Assembly (NCBI GenBank): GCA_002862095.1
Contig: PHSQ01000003.1
Span: 248,001-312,000 of the forward strand
Source of the DNA: Methylocystis sp. KS32
GTDB taxonomy: Bacteria > Pseudomonadota > Alphaproteobacteria > Rhizobiales > Beijerinckiaceae
DNA length: 64,000 nt
Direction of reading: 5' to 3'
Shown here: one piece after another, positions 38,690 through 49,258 of the stretch
How positions within the stretch are numbered: position 1 is the first letter of the stretch
Layout of the letters: each line of letters opens with the position of its first letter
Made by a program: the position numbers and the translations under genes
The notes under the pieces: model-generated
Seen by the model: the letters and a program-made list of their open reading frames with translations, nothing else
The model's database searches: none
Told to the model about the DNA's origin: nothing

Positions 38690-39892
38690 ATGAAGCCTGT
38701 TTATCTCGACAATAACGCGACGACGCGGGTCGATCCGCAAGTCGTCGCCGCAATGCTCCCTTACTTCACGGAACAGTTCGGCAATCCGTCGTCTATTCAT
38801 TCCTTCGGCGCCAGCGTCGGCGCCGCGGTGAAGACCGCGCGCAGCCGATTGCAGGCGCTTCTCGGCGCGGCGCACGATCACGAGATCATCTACACTTCCG
38901 GCGGCACAGAGGCGGACAACACCGCGATACTTTCGGCTCTGGAGGCGATGCCAGAACGCAACGAGATCGTCACCAGCAAGGTCGAGCATCCGGCGGTTCT
39001 CTCTTTGTGTCAGCATCTCGAAAAGATCGGCCGCGCCAAGGCGCATTACATCGGCGTCGACGCGCTCGGGCGCATCGATATCGAGGCCTATCGCGCCGCT
39101 CTGTCGGACAAGGTGGCGGTCGTTTCCCTGATGTGGGCCAATAACGAAACAGGCACCATTTTCCCCATCGAGGGATTGGCGGACCTCGCCAAGCAACATG
39201 GCGCGCTGTTCCACACCGACGCGGTGCAGGCGGTCGGCAAGGCGCCGATCTCGCTCAAGGACAGCGCCATCGACATGCTCTCGCTTTCGGGCCACAAGCT
39301 CCATGCGCCCAAGGGGATAGGCGCGCTCTACGTCAAGCGCGGCGCGCGTTTTAAGCCGTTGTTGCGCGGCGGACATCAGGAGCGCGGGCGTCGCGCCGGC
39401 ACCGAAAACACGCCGGGCGTCATCGGCCTCGGCAAGGCGGCGGAACTCGCCGTCGCCCACATGGCGGAGGAGCAAACGCGGGTCAAGGCGCTGCGCGACC
39501 GTCTTGAAGGCGGGCTGCTCCAACGCATTCCTAATTGCTTCGTCAATGGTGATTTGAACGACCGCCTGCCGAACACCTGCAACATCGCGTTCGAATATGT
39601 CGAAGGCGAAGGCATATTGTTGCATTTGACGCGCGCCGGAATCGCGGCGTCATCTGGTTCGGCCTGCACGTCGGGCTCTCTGGAGCCTTCGCATGTGTTG
39701 CGCGCCATGAACATTCCCTTTACGGCGGCGCATGGTTCGATCCGCTTCTCGCTGTCGCGCGACAATGACGACGAGGATGTCGATCGCGTGCTGGAGGTCA
39801 TGCCTGGCATTCTCGAAAAGCTGCGGGCGTTGTCGCCCTTCTGGGCCGGCGACGACAAGAGCGGAAAAGAATTCAAGCCGGTTTACGCCTGA
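38690..39892 (+). CDS. nifS: Cysteine desulfurase NifS
   Basis: A 400-residue fold-type I PLP enzyme that takes sulphur from cysteine for NifU. Seen are YLDNNATT at the N-terminus, the PLP lysine Lys203 in SLSGHKLHAP, and the persulphide cysteine Cys326 in SSGSACTSGS, with the short loop typical of group I (NifS/IscS) enzymes. ATG 38690 follows the nifU stop by 10 bases with a GGGAG ribosome site. Confidence 0.97.
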   Translation: MKPVYLDNNATTRVDPQVVAAMLPYFTEQFGNPSSIHSFGASVGAAVKTARSRLQALLGAAHDHEIIYTSGGTEADNTAILSALEAMPERNEIVTSKVEHPAVLSLCQHLEKIGRAKAHYIGVDALGRIDIEAYRAALSDKVAVVSLMWANNETGTIFPIEGLADLAKQHGALFHTDAVQAVGKAPISLKDSAIDMLSLSGHKLHAPKGIGALYVKRGARFKPLLRGGHQERGRRAGTENTPGVIGLGKAAELAVAHMAEEQTRVKALRDRLEGGLLQRIPNCFVNGDLNDRLPNTCNIAFEYVEGEGILLHLTRAGIAASSGSACTSGSLEPSHVLRAMNIPFTAAHGSIRFSLSRDNDDEDVDRVLEVMPGILEKLRALSPFWAGDDKSGKEFKPVYA

Positions 39893-39901
39893 GGCCCCGC
39901 C

Positions 39902-41077
39902 GTGAACGCCGAACGGTCGCGAATTTTCATCAACGACACCACGCTGCGCGATGGGGAGCAGGCGCCGGGCGTCGCCTTCACCGCCCAGGAAAAGCTCGCG
40001 ATCGCGCGAGCTCTAGCGAAGGTGGGCGTCGATGAAATCGAGGCCGGGACGCCCGCGATGGGCGTGGAGGAAATCGACGCCATCGCAAGCATCGTCGTCG
40101 ACGGATTGCCCTGCCGCGTCACCGTCTGGTGCCGGGCGGTCAAATCCGATGTGGACGCGGCGCTGAGCGCGGGCGTGACGCATGTGAATATCTCCACCCC
40201 AATGTCACGACTCCAGATTGGCGTAAAGCTCGGCGTGAACGTCGAGGGCGCGGCGGAACGCGCCCGCCGCGTGGTGGCTTACGCCGTCTCAAGGGGCCTT
40301 AGCGTCGCGCTCGGCGGCGAGGATTCCTCGCGCGCCGATCCGCGCGACATCGGCGTGATTTCGCGCGCGGCGGCGCGGGAGGGCGCGACGCGCTTTCGCT
40401 TTGCCGACACGCTCGGCCTGCTCGATCCATTCGGCGCTTACCAATCCATCAAGCGCGTCGCCGGGGAAACCGATCTTCCCATCGAATTTCACGGCCATGA
40501 CGACGTCGGCCTCGCCACCGCCAATACGTTGGCGGCGATCAGGGCCGGAGCGATCGCCGCCTCCGTCACCGTGCTCGGTCTTGGCGAACGCGCCGGCAAC
40601 GCCGCGCTCGAAGAAGTCGCCGCCGCGCTCGGCCATGTATGCGAGGGTCGAACCAACATCGACCTCAAAAAACTTCAGGGTCTCGCCAGGATCGTCGCGT
40701 CGGCGGCGGGCCGAAAAATCGGACGCGCCAAGGCGATCGTCGGCGCCGATATTTTCACCCACGAGTCAGGGATTCATGTCGCCGCGCTGCTGAAGGACCC
40801 GCGCGCTTATCAGGGGATCGACCCCGCTATGCTGGGGCGGCGCGACAAGATCGTCATCGCCAAGCATTCCGGCCTCGCCGCCATCGCCGGCAGATGCGCC
40901 GAACTCGGTGTCGAACTCGACCGCGCGACGGCGGCGCGCGTGCTGGATCAGGTCAAGAGTCGCGCGCGCGCCAAGAAGCCGCCTTACAGCAAGGCGGAGT
41001 TCTGCCGCCTCGTCGAACGCGCCCAGCGCGAAGACGGCGAGCACCCGGCGTTTTCGACCACGGGAGCGGCGTCGTGA
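39902..41077 (+). CDS. nifV: Homocitrate synthase NifV
   Basis: A 391-residue enzyme of the DRE-TIM metallolyase family that condenses acetyl-CoA and 2-oxoglutarate to homocitrate, the organic acid of FeMo-co. Motifs: [17 protein letters not shown] at the N-terminus, [31 protein letters not shown], and [19 protein letters not shown]. The start is GTG 39902. The stop overlaps the GTG start of the next gene. The C-terminal regulatory domain of LeuA is absent, as expected for NifV. Confidence 0.95.
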   Translation: MNAERSRIFINDTTLRDGEQAPGVAFTAQEKLAIARALAKVGVDEIEAGTPAMGVEEIDAIASIVVDGLPCRVTVWCRAVKSDVDAALSAGVTHVNISTPMSRLQIGVKLGVNVEGAAERARRVVAYAVSRGLSVALGGEDSSRADPRDIGVISRAAAREGATRFRFADTLGLLDPFGAYQSIKRVAGETDLPIEFHGHDDVGLATANTLAAIRAGAIAASVTVLGLGERAGNAALEEVAAALGHVCEGRTNIDLKKLQGLARIVASAAGRKIGRAKAIVGADIFTHESGIHVAALLKDPRAYQGIDPAMLGRRDKIVIAKHSGLAAIAGRCAELGVELDRATAARVLDQVKSRARAKKPPYSKAEFCRLVERAQREDGEHPAFSTTGAAS

Positions 41078-41844
41078 CCGGGACTGCGGCGCCTCTGCCG
41101 CTGTCGAAGATCGCTGCGCCGAAATTATTCGAGACCCTTTGCGACGATATCTCCTGCGTCACGCAAAGAGACCCTGCCGCGCGCGGAAAACTCGAAACGC
41201 TGCTGCTTTACCCAGGCGTGCACGCCGTCGTCTGGCACCGGCTAGCACATCGACTTTGGCGTGGCGGCTATAAATTTCCAGCGCGTTTCGTTTCGTGGCT
41301 TTCACGATTCCTCACCAATATCGACATTCATCCCGGCGCTGTCATCGGTTCGCGTCTTTTCATCGATCACGGCGCCGGCGTCGTCATCGGCGAAACCGCG
41401 GTGATAGGAGACGATGTGACGATCTATCATGGCGTGACGCTGGGCGGCACGTCGTGGTCGGGCGGTAAGCGCCATCCGACCCTGGAGAATAGGGTTCTCA
41501 TCGGCGCCGGCGCCAAGGTTCTCGGCCCCGTCACCGTCGGCGGGGGCGCCAGGATCGGCGCCAATTCGGTGGTGTTCGAGGACGTGCCGCCCGAAATGAC
41601 GGTGGTGGGAATCCCCGGTCGCGTCGTGAGGCAAGAGCGGCGTCGGCGCGGCGGGGACGGCCGCATCGACCTCGAACATCATCTCGTCCCCGATCCGGTG
41701 GGCGACGCGATTGCGATACTGATCGACCGCATCGATTTTCTTGAAGCGCGCCTTGGGCATTTGCAGTTGAAGATGAATGAATGGTCGTCCGCGCCTGGGG
41801 CGAACGTGGCGAAGGAAGGGACAAAAACTCATGAGCATCCTTGA
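41074..41844 (+). CDS. cysE: Serine O-acetyltransferase, nif-associated CysE (NifP-like)
   Basis: A 256-residue hexapeptide-repeat acetyltransferase that makes O-acetylserine for cysteine synthesis. Seen are [20 protein letters not shown] with the catalytic His region, [39 protein letters not shown], and the left-handed helix turns up to GIPGRVV. The GTG start 41074 overlaps the nifV stop by four bases. Placed in a nif operon it probably boosts cysteine supply for NifS, as described for nifP in Azotobacter. Confidence 0.9.
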   Translation: MTGTAAPLPLSKIAAPKLFETLCDDISCVTQRDPAARGKLETLLLYPGVHAVVWHRLAHRLWRGGYKFPARFVSWLSRFLTNIDIHPGAVIGSRLFIDHGAGVVIGETAVIGDDVTIYHGVTLGGTSWSGGKRHPTLENRVLIGAGAKVLGPVTVGGGARIGANSVVFEDVPPEMTVVGIPGRVVRQERRRRGGDGRIDLEHHLVPDPVGDAIAILIDRIDFLEARLGHLQLKMNEWSSAPGANVAKEGTKTHEHP

Positions 41845-42175
41845 TGAGCTGCGCAAACTTTCGACGGCCGAAGAGTTCTTCGAAACGCTCGGCGTGGACT
41901 ACGATCCCGCCGTGGTGCGCGTCGCGCGCCTGCATATTTTGCGGCGCATGGGTGAATATCTGCATATGGGAGGCCTGTGCGAAGCAAACGACGCCGAGGC
42001 GCGCGCGGCGTGCCGCGATTTTCTCGCCAGGGCCTATGCTGATTTCGTCGCCTCATCTCCCATTCGGGAGCGGGTTTTCAAGGTGCTGAAAGACGCGGTG
42101 AAGCCCGTCGAACCGCCGAAAAAGTCCTTCGTTCCCTTGAGCGTCGTCACGGGACAGGATGGCTCCAGCAGCTAG
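41831..42175 (+). CDS. nifW: Nitrogenase-stabilising protein NifW
   Basis: A 114-residue Nif[23 protein letters not shown] at the start, then [14 protein letters not shown] and a C-terminal [11 protein letters not shown]. NifW binds and protects the MoFe protein from oxygen and helps its maturation. The start at 41831 overlaps the cysE end by 14 bases, showing tight coupling. fixA follows after 52 bases. Confidence 0.92.
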   Translation: MSILDELRKLSTAEEFFETLGVDYDPAVVRVARLHILRRMGEYLHMGGLCEANDAEARAACRDFLARAYADFVASSPIRERVFKVLKDAVKPVEPPKKSFVPLSVVTGQDGSSS

Positions 42176-42227
42176 CGCGCCACGGCCCGGCGATTTGCGA
42201 CATTGAAACATCACGAGGAGAAGCGCA

Positions 42228-43079
42228 GTGAAAATTCTGGTGTGCATCAAACAGGTGCCGGACAGCGCTCAGATACGCGTGCACCCCGTCACCAACACAA
42301 TCATGCGGCAGGGGGTGCCGACGATCATCAATCCTTATGATTTGTTCGCGCTCGAAGAGGCGTTGCGCCTGCGCGACAAATTTGGCGGAGAAGTTACAGT
42401 CCTGACAATGGGCCCCCCGATGGCGGCGGATTCCCTACGCAAGGCGCTCGCCATTGGAGCGGATCGCGCGGTGCTTCTCACCGACCGCTCCTTCGCCGGC
42501 TCCGACACGCTGGCGACGACCTACGCGCTGGCGCAAGCGATCCGCAAAATCCAGGAGGTCTTTGGGGCGCCGGATGTCGTGTTCGCGGGAAAACAGACAA
42601 TCGACGGGGACACGGCGCAGGTTGGTCCAGGTGTCGCCAAACGTCTCGATTTGCTCCAACTCACCTATGTCTCGAAGATCGACAGTTGCGATCCCCAAAA
42701 GGGCGAAATCATCGTGGAGCGCCGCGCCGAGGGCGGCGTGCAGGTGTTGCGGACCAGGCTTCCCTGCCTGATCACGATGCTCGAGGGCACCAATGAAATC
42801 CGTCGCGGCGCGATCGACGATTCCCTTCGCGCCGCGCGCGCGGAAATCGTGACGTGGAGCGCCAAGGACGCGGGCATCGCCGATCTGAGCAAGTGCGGCC
42901 TGAAAGGCTCGCCGACCATCGTCAAGAAAGTGTTCGCGCCAACGCCACGTTCCGAGCGTGCGACTTTGATCGAGCCGGCGAAAACGGCGGCGGAGTCGGC
43001 GGACGGATTGGTTGGCGCGATTTTCGCAAAGAAGGCTTCGCTCGAAAGCGACATGGCGAAGTTGGCGAGCGGTTCCTAA
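42228..43079 (+). CDS. fixA: Electron transfer flavoprotein subunit beta FixA
   Basis: A 283-residue EtfB-family protein. Seen are [18 protein letters not shown] at the N-terminus, [31 protein letters not shown], and [15 protein letters not shown]. With FixB, FixC and FixX it forms the electron-bifurcating complex that uses NADH to reduce ferredoxin or flavodoxin for nitrogenase and quinone. The GTG start has a GAGGAG ribosome site 8 bases before. It is in the nifU-nifW transcription unit. Confidence 0.95.
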   Translation: MKILVCIKQVPDSAQIRVHPVTNTIMRQGVPTIINPYDLFALEEALRLRDKFGGEVTVLTMGPPMAADSLRKALAIGADRAVLLTDRSFAGSDTLATTYALAQAIRKIQEVFGAPDVVFAGKQTIDGDTAQVGPGVAKRLDLLQLTYVSKIDSCDPQKGEIIVERRAEGGVQVLRTRLPCLITMLEGTNEIRRGAIDDSLRAARAEIVTWSAKDAGIADLSKCGLKGSPTIVKKVFAPTPRSERATLIEPAKTAAESADGLVGAIFAKKASLESDMAKLASGS

Positions 43080-43089
43080 GGAGAGCGAT

Positions 43090-44190
43090 ATGTCCGACGC
43101 AACGGCCGCGCCCGCCCAGAGCCGGGCGAACCAAAAGAAGGAGCTCCCGGAGCATTTCCGCGATTATAAGCATGTTTGGGTTTTTATCGAGCAGGAGCGC
43201 GGCGAGGTTCATCCCGTCTCCTTCGAACTGCTCGGCGCGGGAAGAAAGCTCGCCGATAAGCTCGGAGTCGAGCTTGCCGGCGTGGTTCTCGGAGCGCCGG
43301 GCGAGGGAACCCGCGCCGCGGTGAAAGAGGCCTTTCACCATGGGGCCGATCTTGCCTATCTGGTCGAGGATCACGTTCTCGCCGACTATCGCAACGAGCC
43401 CTATTCGAAAGCGCTGACGCAATTGGTCGATGCGCATAAGCCGGAGATTCTGCTGCTTGGCGCGACCACGCTGGGGCGCGATCTCGCCGGATCGGTCGCT
43501 ACTACGCTGCTCACCGGTCTGACCGCCGATTGCACAGAGCTTGCGGTCGACACGGATGGTTCGCTAGCGGCTACGCGGCCCACCTTCGGCGGTTCGCTTC
43601 TGTGCACGATCTACACATTGAACTACCGGCCCCAGATGGCGACAGTGCGTCCGCGCCAGATGCCGATGCCCGAGCGCGATGCGACAAGGGAAGGACGGAT
43701 CGTCCCGTTCAAGGCCGATCTCGATGAAGAGTTGATCGTCACCAAGATTCTCAAATACATACCCGACAGAGAGTCATCGAAGACCAATCTCGCCTTCGCG
43801 GATGTCATCGTGGCGGGCGGACTTGGATTGCAGAGCGCGGAAAATTTCCAGCTCGTGCGCAATCTGGCCACGACTCTCGGAGCGGAGTTTGGGGGATCTC
43901 GGCCGCTGGTGCAGAAGGGCTGGATCGGCTCTGACCGTCAGATCGGCCAGACCGGCAAGACGATTCGGCCGAAGCTCTATATCGCCGCCGGAATTTCGGG
44001 CGCGATCCAGCATCGCGTCGGCGTCGAGGGCGCCGATATGATCGTGGCGATCAACACCGATAAGAACGCGCCGATCTTCGACTTCGCCCATCTCGGCATC
44101 GTTACCGACGCCATTCGTCTGCTGCCCGCGCTCACCGACGCGTTCCGCGGAAGATTGTCGCCACATGCGCGGGATCGGCTCGCGAGTTGA
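43090..44190 (+). CDS. fixB: Electron transfer flavoprotein subunit alpha FixB
   Basis: A 366-residue EtfA-family protein. The N-terminal half has [22 protein letters not shown]; the C-terminal FAD domain has [36 protein letters not shown] and [14 protein letters not shown]. It binds FAD at the interface with FixA. ATG 43090 follows the fixA stop by 10 bases behind AAGGAGAG. Part of the fixABCX set. Confidence 0.95.
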   Translation: MSDATAAPAQSRANQKKELPEHFRDYKHVWVFIEQERGEVHPVSFELLGAGRKLADKLGVELAGVVLGAPGEGTRAAVKEAFHHGADLAYLVEDHVLADYRNEPYSKALTQLVDAHKPEILLLGATTLGRDLAGSVATTLLTGLTADCTELAVDTDGSLAATRPTFGGSLLCTIYTLNYRPQMATVRPRQMPMPERDATREGRIVPFKADLDEELIVTKILKYIPDRESSKTNLAFADVIVAGGLGLQSAENFQLVRNLATTLGAEFGGSRPLVQKGWIGSDRQIGQTGKTIRPKLYIAAGISGAIQHRVGVEGADMIVAINTDKNAPIFDFAHLGIVTDAIRLLPALTDAFRGRLSPHARDRLAS

Positions 44191-44251
44191 GTTTTTTGAA
44201 GCGCTGTCGCGGTGTTCGGGGACAACGCGGAGCGCAGCGAAGGAGGGTTCC

Positions 44252-45559
44252 ATGATCGACGAGAAATTCGACGCCATCGTCATCGGGGCCGGCATGGCGG
44301 GCAACGCCGCCGCCTACACCATGGCGTCGCGCGGCCTCAAGGTTCTTCAATTGGAGCGCGGCGAATATCCAGGCTCGAAGAATGTTCAAGGCGGCATTCT
44401 TTACGCCGACATGCTGGAAAAAATCATCCCGAATTTCCGCGAGGAAGCGCCTCTCGAGCGCCATCTCGTCGAACAGCGCTTCTGGATGATGACTGATCGC
44501 TCGCACACGGCGCTTCAATATCGCTCGGACGATTTCAACGAAGAGAAGCCGAACCGCTACACCATCGTCCGTTCGCAGTTCGATCGCTGGTTCTCGAGGG
44601 AGACGCAGGCCCAAGGCGCGATCGTCATCAGCGAAACCACCGTGACGGAACTCGTCCGAGACGCTTACGGCAAGGTTATCGGCGTGCAGACAGATCGACG
44701 CGGCGGCACGATCTTCGCCGATGTGGTCGTCATCGCAGAAGGCGTGAACGGACTGCTCGGCACGCGCGCGGGACTGCGCGAGACGCCCAAGGCCGAGCAT
44801 GTTGCGCTCGCGGTGAAGGAGATGCATTTCCTGCCGCGGGAGACAATCGAAGCGCGTTTCAATCTTCATGGCGACGAAGGCGTCGTTATCGAGGCGGCTG
44901 GCACGATTTCCAGAGGCATGACGGGCATGGGCTTCGTCTATACGAACAAGGAGAGCATCTCCGTCGGCATGGGGTGCCTGGTGTCGGATTTCGCCGGCGC
45001 GACGGAAACGCCCTATGGCCTTCTGGAGCGGTTCAAATCGCATCCCTCGATCAAGCCTCTGCTCGAAGGCTCGGAGGTAAAGGAATATGCCGCGCATCTC
45101 ATTCCCGAAGGCGGCTTCAAGGCGATTCCCGAATTATTCGGAGATGGCTGGGTCGTCGCCGGCGACGCGGCGCAGTTGAACAATGCGATTCATCGCGAGG
45201 GTTCGAACCTAGCGATGACCTCGGGGCGTCTGGCGGCCGAGGCGATCTTCCAGATCAAATCCCGTCGCGAACCGATGACGAAGCAAAACCTGGCGCTTTA
45301 CAAAAAGACCCTCGACGAAAGCTTCGTCGTGAAGGATTTGAAAAAATACAAGGACATGCCGGCGCTACTGCACACACAGGCGAAGAATTACTTTCTTGCC
45401 TATCCGACGCTGTTATCCAACGCGATGGAAAGCTACCTGCGCGTCGACGGGACGCCGAAACTCGAGAAGGAAAAGGCGACGCTGCGCTCCTTCGTGAAGG
45501 AGAGATCGTGGACGGGCCTCTTTGGGGATGCGGTGCGTTTAGCCCGCGCCTGGAGATGA
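44252..45559 (+). CDS. fixC: FixC electron transfer flavoprotein-quinone oxidoreductase
   Basis: A 435-residue flavoprotein of the ETF-QO family. The N-terminal dinucleotide-binding motif is [15 protein letters not shown]; other blocks are [29 protein letters not shown], and the second FAD motif [20 protein letters not shown]. It takes electrons from FixAB and passes them on, with FixX, to quinone and ferredoxin. ATG 44252 has an ideal AGGAGG ribosome site. The long N-terminal extension of eukaryotic ETF-QO is absent. Confidence 0.95.
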   Translation: MIDEKFDAIVIGAGMAGNAAAYTMASRGLKVLQLERGEYPGSKNVQGGILYADMLEKIIPNFREEAPLERHLVEQRFWMMTDRSHTALQYRSDDFNEEKPNRYTIVRSQFDRWFSRETQAQGAIVISETTVTELVRDAYGKVIGVQTDRRGGTIFADVVVIAEGVNGLLGTRAGLRETPKAEHVALAVKEMHFLPRETIEARFNLHGDEGVVIEAAGTISRGMTGMGFVYTNKESISVGMGCLVSDFAGATETPYGLLERFKSHPSIKPLLEGSEVKEYAAHLIPEGGFKAIPELFGDGWVVAGDAAQLNNAIHREGSNLAMTSGRLAAEAIFQIKSRREPMTKQNLALYKKTLDESFVVKDLKKYKDMPALLHTQAKNYFLAYPTLLSNAMESYLRVDGTPKLEKEKATLRSFVKERSWTGLFGDAVRLARAWR

Positions 45560-45601
45560 GAGAACAGATAAAGATCGGGTCGAAATTCTGAAGAGAGAGG
45601 T

Positions 45602-45901
45602 ATGGTCATGGCGACAGCATCCGCGCGCGTTGAAGAGAAGCTCTTTCAAAACCGCTATCTCGTCGACTCGGGAAGACCGCATATCACGATTGCCCCTCAC
45701 GCTAAGCCGTCGGAAAGCCTGCTCGCCATGACGCGGTTGTGTCCCGCCGGCTGCTATAGCGAAACCAGCGCGGGACAAGTCGAAATCACGCCGGACGGCT
45801 GCCTCGAATGTGGCACGTGTCGCATTCTCTGCGAGCCCTCGGGCGACATCGTGTGGAATTATCCACGCGGGGGCTATGGCGTGCTGTTCAAATTCGGCTG
45901 A
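45602..45901 (+). CDS. fixX: FixX ferredoxin-like protein
   Basis: A 99-residue protein with the FixX signature TRLCPAGCY and the cluster binding [17 protein letters not shown], ending [15 protein letters not shown]. It binds one [4Fe-4S] cluster and completes the FixABCX complex. Two in-frame ATGs (45602 and 45608) exist; the second has the better ribosome-site spacing, giving 97 residues. Confidence 0.94.
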   Translation: MVMATASARVEEKLFQNRYLVDSGRPHITIAPHAKPSESLLAMTRLCPAGCYSETSAGQVEITPDGCLECGTCRILCEPSGDIVWNYPRGGYGVLFKFG

Positions 45902-45978
45902 ACGCCGCCTCCCCCCTGAAGTTGAATCCGGAAACCCGGAGGCGGTTCGCGAAGCCGGCTCGGCACATAGAGGTCTTC

Positions 45979-46347
45979 ATGCCCAACGTAACTTTCTCTT
46001 CTCCGATCCTTCACAAGAACGTGACCGTCTATGCAGTGGCGGGAGACACTTCCACCGTTCTCGCCGTGGCGGAGGCGAACAAGATCGTGATTCCGCATGA
46101 CTGCCGCGACGGAGAATGCGGCTCCTGTCTGATCGAGGTGGTGACCTTGTCCGGCAAGACGATGGGTTCGCTGTTGACGGAAAAAGAGAAGAGCCAACTG
46201 AAGTCGCTCGGCAAGATCACGACCGAGGAAATTCGCAAAGCCGAGGTGGACGACATCGCACCGAGATTCAGGCTTGCTTGCCAATATGTCGTGCGCGACC
46301 AGGACATTCTGGTGAAATTCAGCGGAGAACCCGGCGGCGCGGCTTGA
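45979..46347 (+). CDS. [2Fe-2S] ferredoxin, nif-associated
   Basis: A 122-residue plant-type/Shethna-type ferredoxin with cluster cysteines in HDCRDGECGSC and FRLACQYVV. The N-terminal part is VTVYAVAGDTSTVLAVAEAN. The internal segment of about 35 residues between the last two Cys groups (LLTEKEKSQLKSLGKIT) is longer than in simple plant ferredoxins, as in nif-linked FeSII-like proteins. It lies 77 bases after fixX, so electron transfer to or protection of nitrogenase is plausible; the exact role is not known. Confidence 0.88.
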   Translation: MPNVTFSSPILHKNVTVYAVAGDTSTVLAVAEANKIVIPHDCRDGECGSCLIEVVTLSGKTMGSLLTEKEKSQLKSLGKITTEEIRKAEVDDIAPRFRLACQYVVRDQDILVKFSGEPGGAA

Positions 46348-46713
46348 AGCGAAAATCCGCATATTCGGGTTGGGCGAGGACGCGCGGATTCCAGGGCGGC
46401 TTGCTGTTGTGCGAGCCGCCTGGTCTCATTGCGTCGTAAACGAGTGCGGTGCTGATGCGTCCTTGCGAGGAACGAAGCGACGAAGCAATCCAGCGGTGAT
46501 AAGGCTGAGGCTGGATCGTTTCGAGCATTTTCGTGAGCATAAAAAGGCAAAGGGTCTGGCGTCGCGGCTGGATGGCGCCTCTTCGTTCGCAACGACGCTT
46601 GTTCTGGCCGGACTATGGGTTGCGACGCGACTAAGCTTGTCCGCCCATCGCACGATACAGGAAGCGATAGCGGCGAGTTTGGTCCGCACGGCGGGGATGT
46701 AAGGGAGCGAAAG
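46348..46713. repeat. Intergenic region with a copy of the dispersed repeat
   Basis: No gene could be supported in this 366-base stretch. It carries TGCGAGGAACGAAGCGACGA and GCAATCCAGC (46468-46490) followed by GCTGGATCG (46515-46525), a decayed copy of the palindromic repeat at 36670. No sigma-54 site was found ahead of the next gene. Confidence 0.55.
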
Positions 46714-47193
46714 ATGCAAACTATCGAAGAATTTCTCGCCTATGCGGTCAAGCTGGAGGAAGAGGCGGCGAACCGCTTCGGAGAATTGGCAGACGCCATG
46801 CAGTCATGCGGCAATCGCGACGTCGCCGGGCTGTTTCGACGCCTTTCGGATTATTCGCGCCTGCATCTCGCCGACGCCCGCGCCCGCTCTGGCTTCCGCG
46901 ATCTGCCCTATATGAGGCCCGGCGAATTTAATTGGCCCGATCTCGAAAGCCCCGAAACGGCGGCGATCTGGGCGGCCGATCCTTTTCTTGGGCGAGAGCA
47001 AGCGCTGGAGATCGCGCTTGAAGCCGAAACGGCGGGCATGAACTACTATCAAAGAATTCACGAAACGACGGACGATCCGGAAATAAGAATGATGGCGGGC
47101 GAATTCGCCGAGGAGGAGGGCTCTCATGTCGCGGAACTGAACAAATGGATCCGCGCCCACCGAAAAGGCGCCCCTTTGCCTATCGATCGCTGA
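46714..47193 (+). CDS. Rubrerythrin-like ferritin-family protein
   Basis: A 159-residue four-helix protein. Two EExxH-type helices can be seen: KLEEEAANRFGELADAM and EAETAGMNYYQRIHE, with later GEFAEEEGSHVAELNKWI, giving the Glu/His ligands of a diiron site. No rubredoxin domain is present. Such proteins occur in nif regions, where they may remove peroxide or store iron. The 3' end overlaps the nifQ end on the other strand by 14 bases. Function is inferred. Confidence 0.82.
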   Translation: MQTIEEFLAYAVKLEEEAANRFGELADAMQSCGNRDVAGLFRRLSDYSRLHLADARARSGFRDLPYMRPGEFNWPDLESPETAAIWAADPFLGREQALEIALEAETAGMNYYQRIHETTDDPEIRMMAGEFAEEEGSHVAELNKWIRAHRKGAPLPIDR

Positions 47194-47830
47194 CAGAAAC
47201 GCCGCGAGACGGAAGGCGAGGCGCGCCGCTCTCTTCCCCGAAGCAGAGGCCATGGTCGCTGCACTGCTGACAGCTCGGAGCGGCGCAGAGCGTGAACCCT
47301 TCCATCTCGCAAAGGCAGCGATAGAAGAATTTTTTCCATTTCATGTTCTGGCTGTTGCGCTCCGCGAGAGCGGGAAAGAATTCCCGCATCAACCGGCCGA
47401 GTTCGGCGCGGGAGTTGAGGCCGAGATCCTGCCACAGGTGGTTGGGCGACATGGAACGCCGCGTCAGGATCGACGCCAGCCATCGAGATTCGACGCCGTC
47501 CTTGTGGCCGAACCGGCGGAAAAGTGCGAGAAGCTGGCGTTCCTCTTCGTCGAATTCTACCTCGGCCTGTCGGGGCATTTCCGCGATGGCGGCGGTCATC
47601 CATGGCGCCCAAAGCGAGGCGATAGCGTCGACGTCGTTCGTGGAGAGGCCGATTGCTTCCTCGATCGAAACACCCAGGCGCCACGCGTCGTGGCAGGCGA
47701 TTCGAAGCAGGCGTTCGAACAGGCTGGCTGTGAATCGATCCCGTTCCGCTTCCTGCCCTACGGCCGGGGAATCGTCCGCGACCACTGGCGCCGCGTCGAG
47801 AGAGTCGGTTCGAGCGCCACGAAGCTCCAT
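47180..47830 (-). CDS. nifQ: Molybdenum donor protein NifQ
   Basis: A 216-residue protein with the NifQ cysteine motif exactly as C-x4-C-x2-C-x5-C (CAAPSCQQCSDHGLC) near the C-terminus, which holds a [Mo-3Fe-4S] cluster used to give molybdenum to FeMo-co assembly on NifEN. Upstream parts such as HLWQDLGLNSRAELGRLM fit the family. The start at 47830 is 3 bases after the fdxB stop. The extreme N-terminus is not conserved-looking, so a later start is possible. Confidence 0.9.
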   Translation of the reverse strand: MELRGARTDSLDAAPVVADDSPAVGQEAERDRFTASLFERLLRIACHDAWRLGVSIEEAIGLSTNDVDAIASLWAPWMTAAIAEMPRQAEVEFDEEERQLLALFRRFGHKDGVESRWLASILTRRSMSPNHLWQDLGLNSRAELGRLMREFFPALAERNSQNMKWKKFFYRCLCEMEGFTLCAAPSCQQCSDHGLCFGEESGAPRLPSRGVSVSDR

Positions 47831-47833
47831 CGC

Positions 47834-48154
47834 CTATACCGCAGCCAGTTCGCCCGCAGGGACATGGGTTTGACAATTCTTGGGGCAAACACGCGCACAG
47901 GCGTTGCAACCGATGCAGGCGCCGGGATGTTCGACCTTCATGATCTTGCGATTCAACTCGCCGTCGAAATCATCCTCGTCGTCCTCCGTGACGGCGCCAA
48001 GCACCTGACCCTCTTCATCAACGCCGTAGAGCGTCATGACGCCTTGAGGACACACTTTGAAGCAACGACCACATCCGATGCAGGTGGCGCCGTTAATCTC
48101 GGTGAGATAAAGCGGCGTGTATTCGGAGCCGTCTCGAGTTTTGAACGCGCCCAT
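47834..48154 (-). CDS. fdxB: nif-specific ferredoxin III (2x[4Fe-4S])
   Basis: A 106-residue ferredoxin with two cluster motifs, CIGCGRCFKVCP and CIGCNACARVCP, separated by an acidic insert (EDDEDDFDGELN). It matches FdxB, the ferredoxin usually next to nifX and DUF683 in alphaproteobacteria and implicated in electron supply to FeMo-co synthesis. ATG 48154 overlaps the stop of the DUF683 gene by one base (TGATG-type coupling). Confidence 0.93.
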   Translation of the reverse strand: MGAFKTRDGSEYTPLYLTEINGATCIGCGRCFKVCPQGVMTLYGVDEEGQVLGAVTEDDEDDFDGELNRKIMKVEHPGACIGCNACARVCPKNCQTHVPAGELAAV

Positions 48155-48354
48155 CAGACCGCCTCCGTTTCCTTGAGCTTTTTCCGCGCGGCTTCGAGAG
48201 CCGCGTAAGCGTCGTGGGTTTCCTGCGCCACGGTCATAATATTGGTCCAATTGACCGGGAGCTCTTCCGAGAGGTCGTGAAGATTCATTTTCATGTTCAT
48301 CGCCTTGGCGGAAAGCTTCTTGATCTCCGCCTTGATCTGGTCAATGGAGCTCAT
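48154..48354 (-). CDS. Small nif-associated protein, DUF683 / CCE_0567 family
   Basis: A 66-residue helical protein: SSIDQIKAEIKKLSAKAMNM, then LHDLSEELPVNWTNIMTVAQ, and a Lys/Glu-rich end. This is the DUF683 family found beside fdxB and nifX in most nif clusters; a structure of a cyanobacterial member shows a helical hairpin dimer. Biochemical role is unknown. It is part of the nifX-DUF269-DUF683-fdxB-nifQ set. Confidence 0.9.
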   Translation of the reverse strand: MSSIDQIKAEIKKLSAKAMNMKMNLHDLSEELPVNWTNIMTVAQETHDAYAALEAARKKLKETEAV

Positions 48355-48371
48355 GGTTCTTTCTCCAGCCC

Positions 48372-48839
48372 TCAGAAATTCGCCACTTCGGGGTATTTCT
48401 GAATCATCTCGACGCCCGCGTTCACAAATTTCATACCCTCGGCCGCGAGCTTATCCAGCGTCTCGAAGCCGAAACGGTGCACGTCGCGCAATTGCTTGTT
48501 GACGACGATCAAACGCCCGGCGATGAGAATCATGCGCCCGAACCCTTCATGGCTCATCTTCATCATCGGTTGCACCATGATGCCCGTGGCGCGTTCTATG
48601 GAGAGTCCCACCGCGTTGTAGAACAGCTCCAGCCGCCACAGAATCTCGGGGTCCGGATCGCCGATGATCGGAATCGCCCTGCGGGCTTCCTTGTTCACGA
48701 TATAGGGTTCGAGCAGTTCGAAATCCTTCTTCTTGTCCCAGGTTCCGTGGGTGTCCTGCGCGCGCCATTGCTTTATGAGCTCTTGGATGAACAAATTGTC
48801 GGCGACGTCGCCTGCCGTGATTACCGCTGCCTCAGCCAT
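48372..48839 (-). CDS. NifX-associated protein, DUF269 family
   Basis: A 155-residue protein: [19 protein letters not shown], then [36 protein letters not shown] and [15 protein letters not shown]. It belongs to the family always found next to nifX and is thought to aid FeMo-co assembly, though its role is unproven. ATG 48839 overlaps the nifX end by 8 bases, so it is co-translated with nifX. Confidence 0.9.
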   Translation of the reverse strand: MAEAAVITAGDVADNLFIQELIKQWRAQDTHGTWDKKKDFELLEPYIVNKEARRAIPIIGDPDPEILWRLELFYNAVGLSIERATGIMVQPMMKMSHEGFGRMILIAGRLIVVNKQLRDVHRFGFETLDKLAAEGMKFVNAGVEMIQKYPEVANF

Positions 48840-49242
48840 TGGCTGTTTCCTCCTCGAAATCGAACGAGCGCTCCTGGCCCCGCGAAAGAATCTTGCGCAG
48901 CCACGGCGGCGGCACGCCATTCAACACAGCTCTCAGCCTCTCCAACAGGTCGACGATCTGTTCGGGTTGCTGCACCTTGATGGGGAAGATGTTTCGCGCG
49001 ACCACGCGCGCCGCGCCGGAGCCGCCGATGGCCGCGACATAGAGAATGGCGCAGTCCTTGATCGCCTCGATCTTCGGCAACAGCTTGTCCTCATTGCCGT
49101 CTTCCTGAAGATCGCCGGCGAACTGAAAGGCCTCGACGAATTTGTAGCCTTTGGCGTCGAGGTCATAGACGGCGATATTTTTCGCCCAGCCGAAATGCGC
49201 ATCGACGCGTTCGAGATCCTGTGTGGCGAATGCGACTTTCAT
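48832..49242 (-). CDS. nifX: FeMo-co precursor carrier NifX
   Basis: A 136-residue Nif[20 protein letters not shown] at the start, then [20 protein letters not shown] and the [18 protein letters not shown] segment. NifX binds NifB-co and the VK-cluster during transfer to NifEN. It follows nifN by 16 bases. The fold is shared with the NifB C-terminal domain and NifY. Confidence 0.94.
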   Translation of the reverse strand: MKVAFATQDLERVDAHFGWAKNIAVYDLDAKGYKFVEAFQFAGDLQEDGNEDKLLPKIEAIKDCAILYVAAIGGSGAARVVARNIFPIKVQQPEQIVDLLERLRAVLNGVPPPWLRKILSRGQERSFDFEEETANG

Positions 49243-49258
49243 TTTGCCTCCTTCGTCT

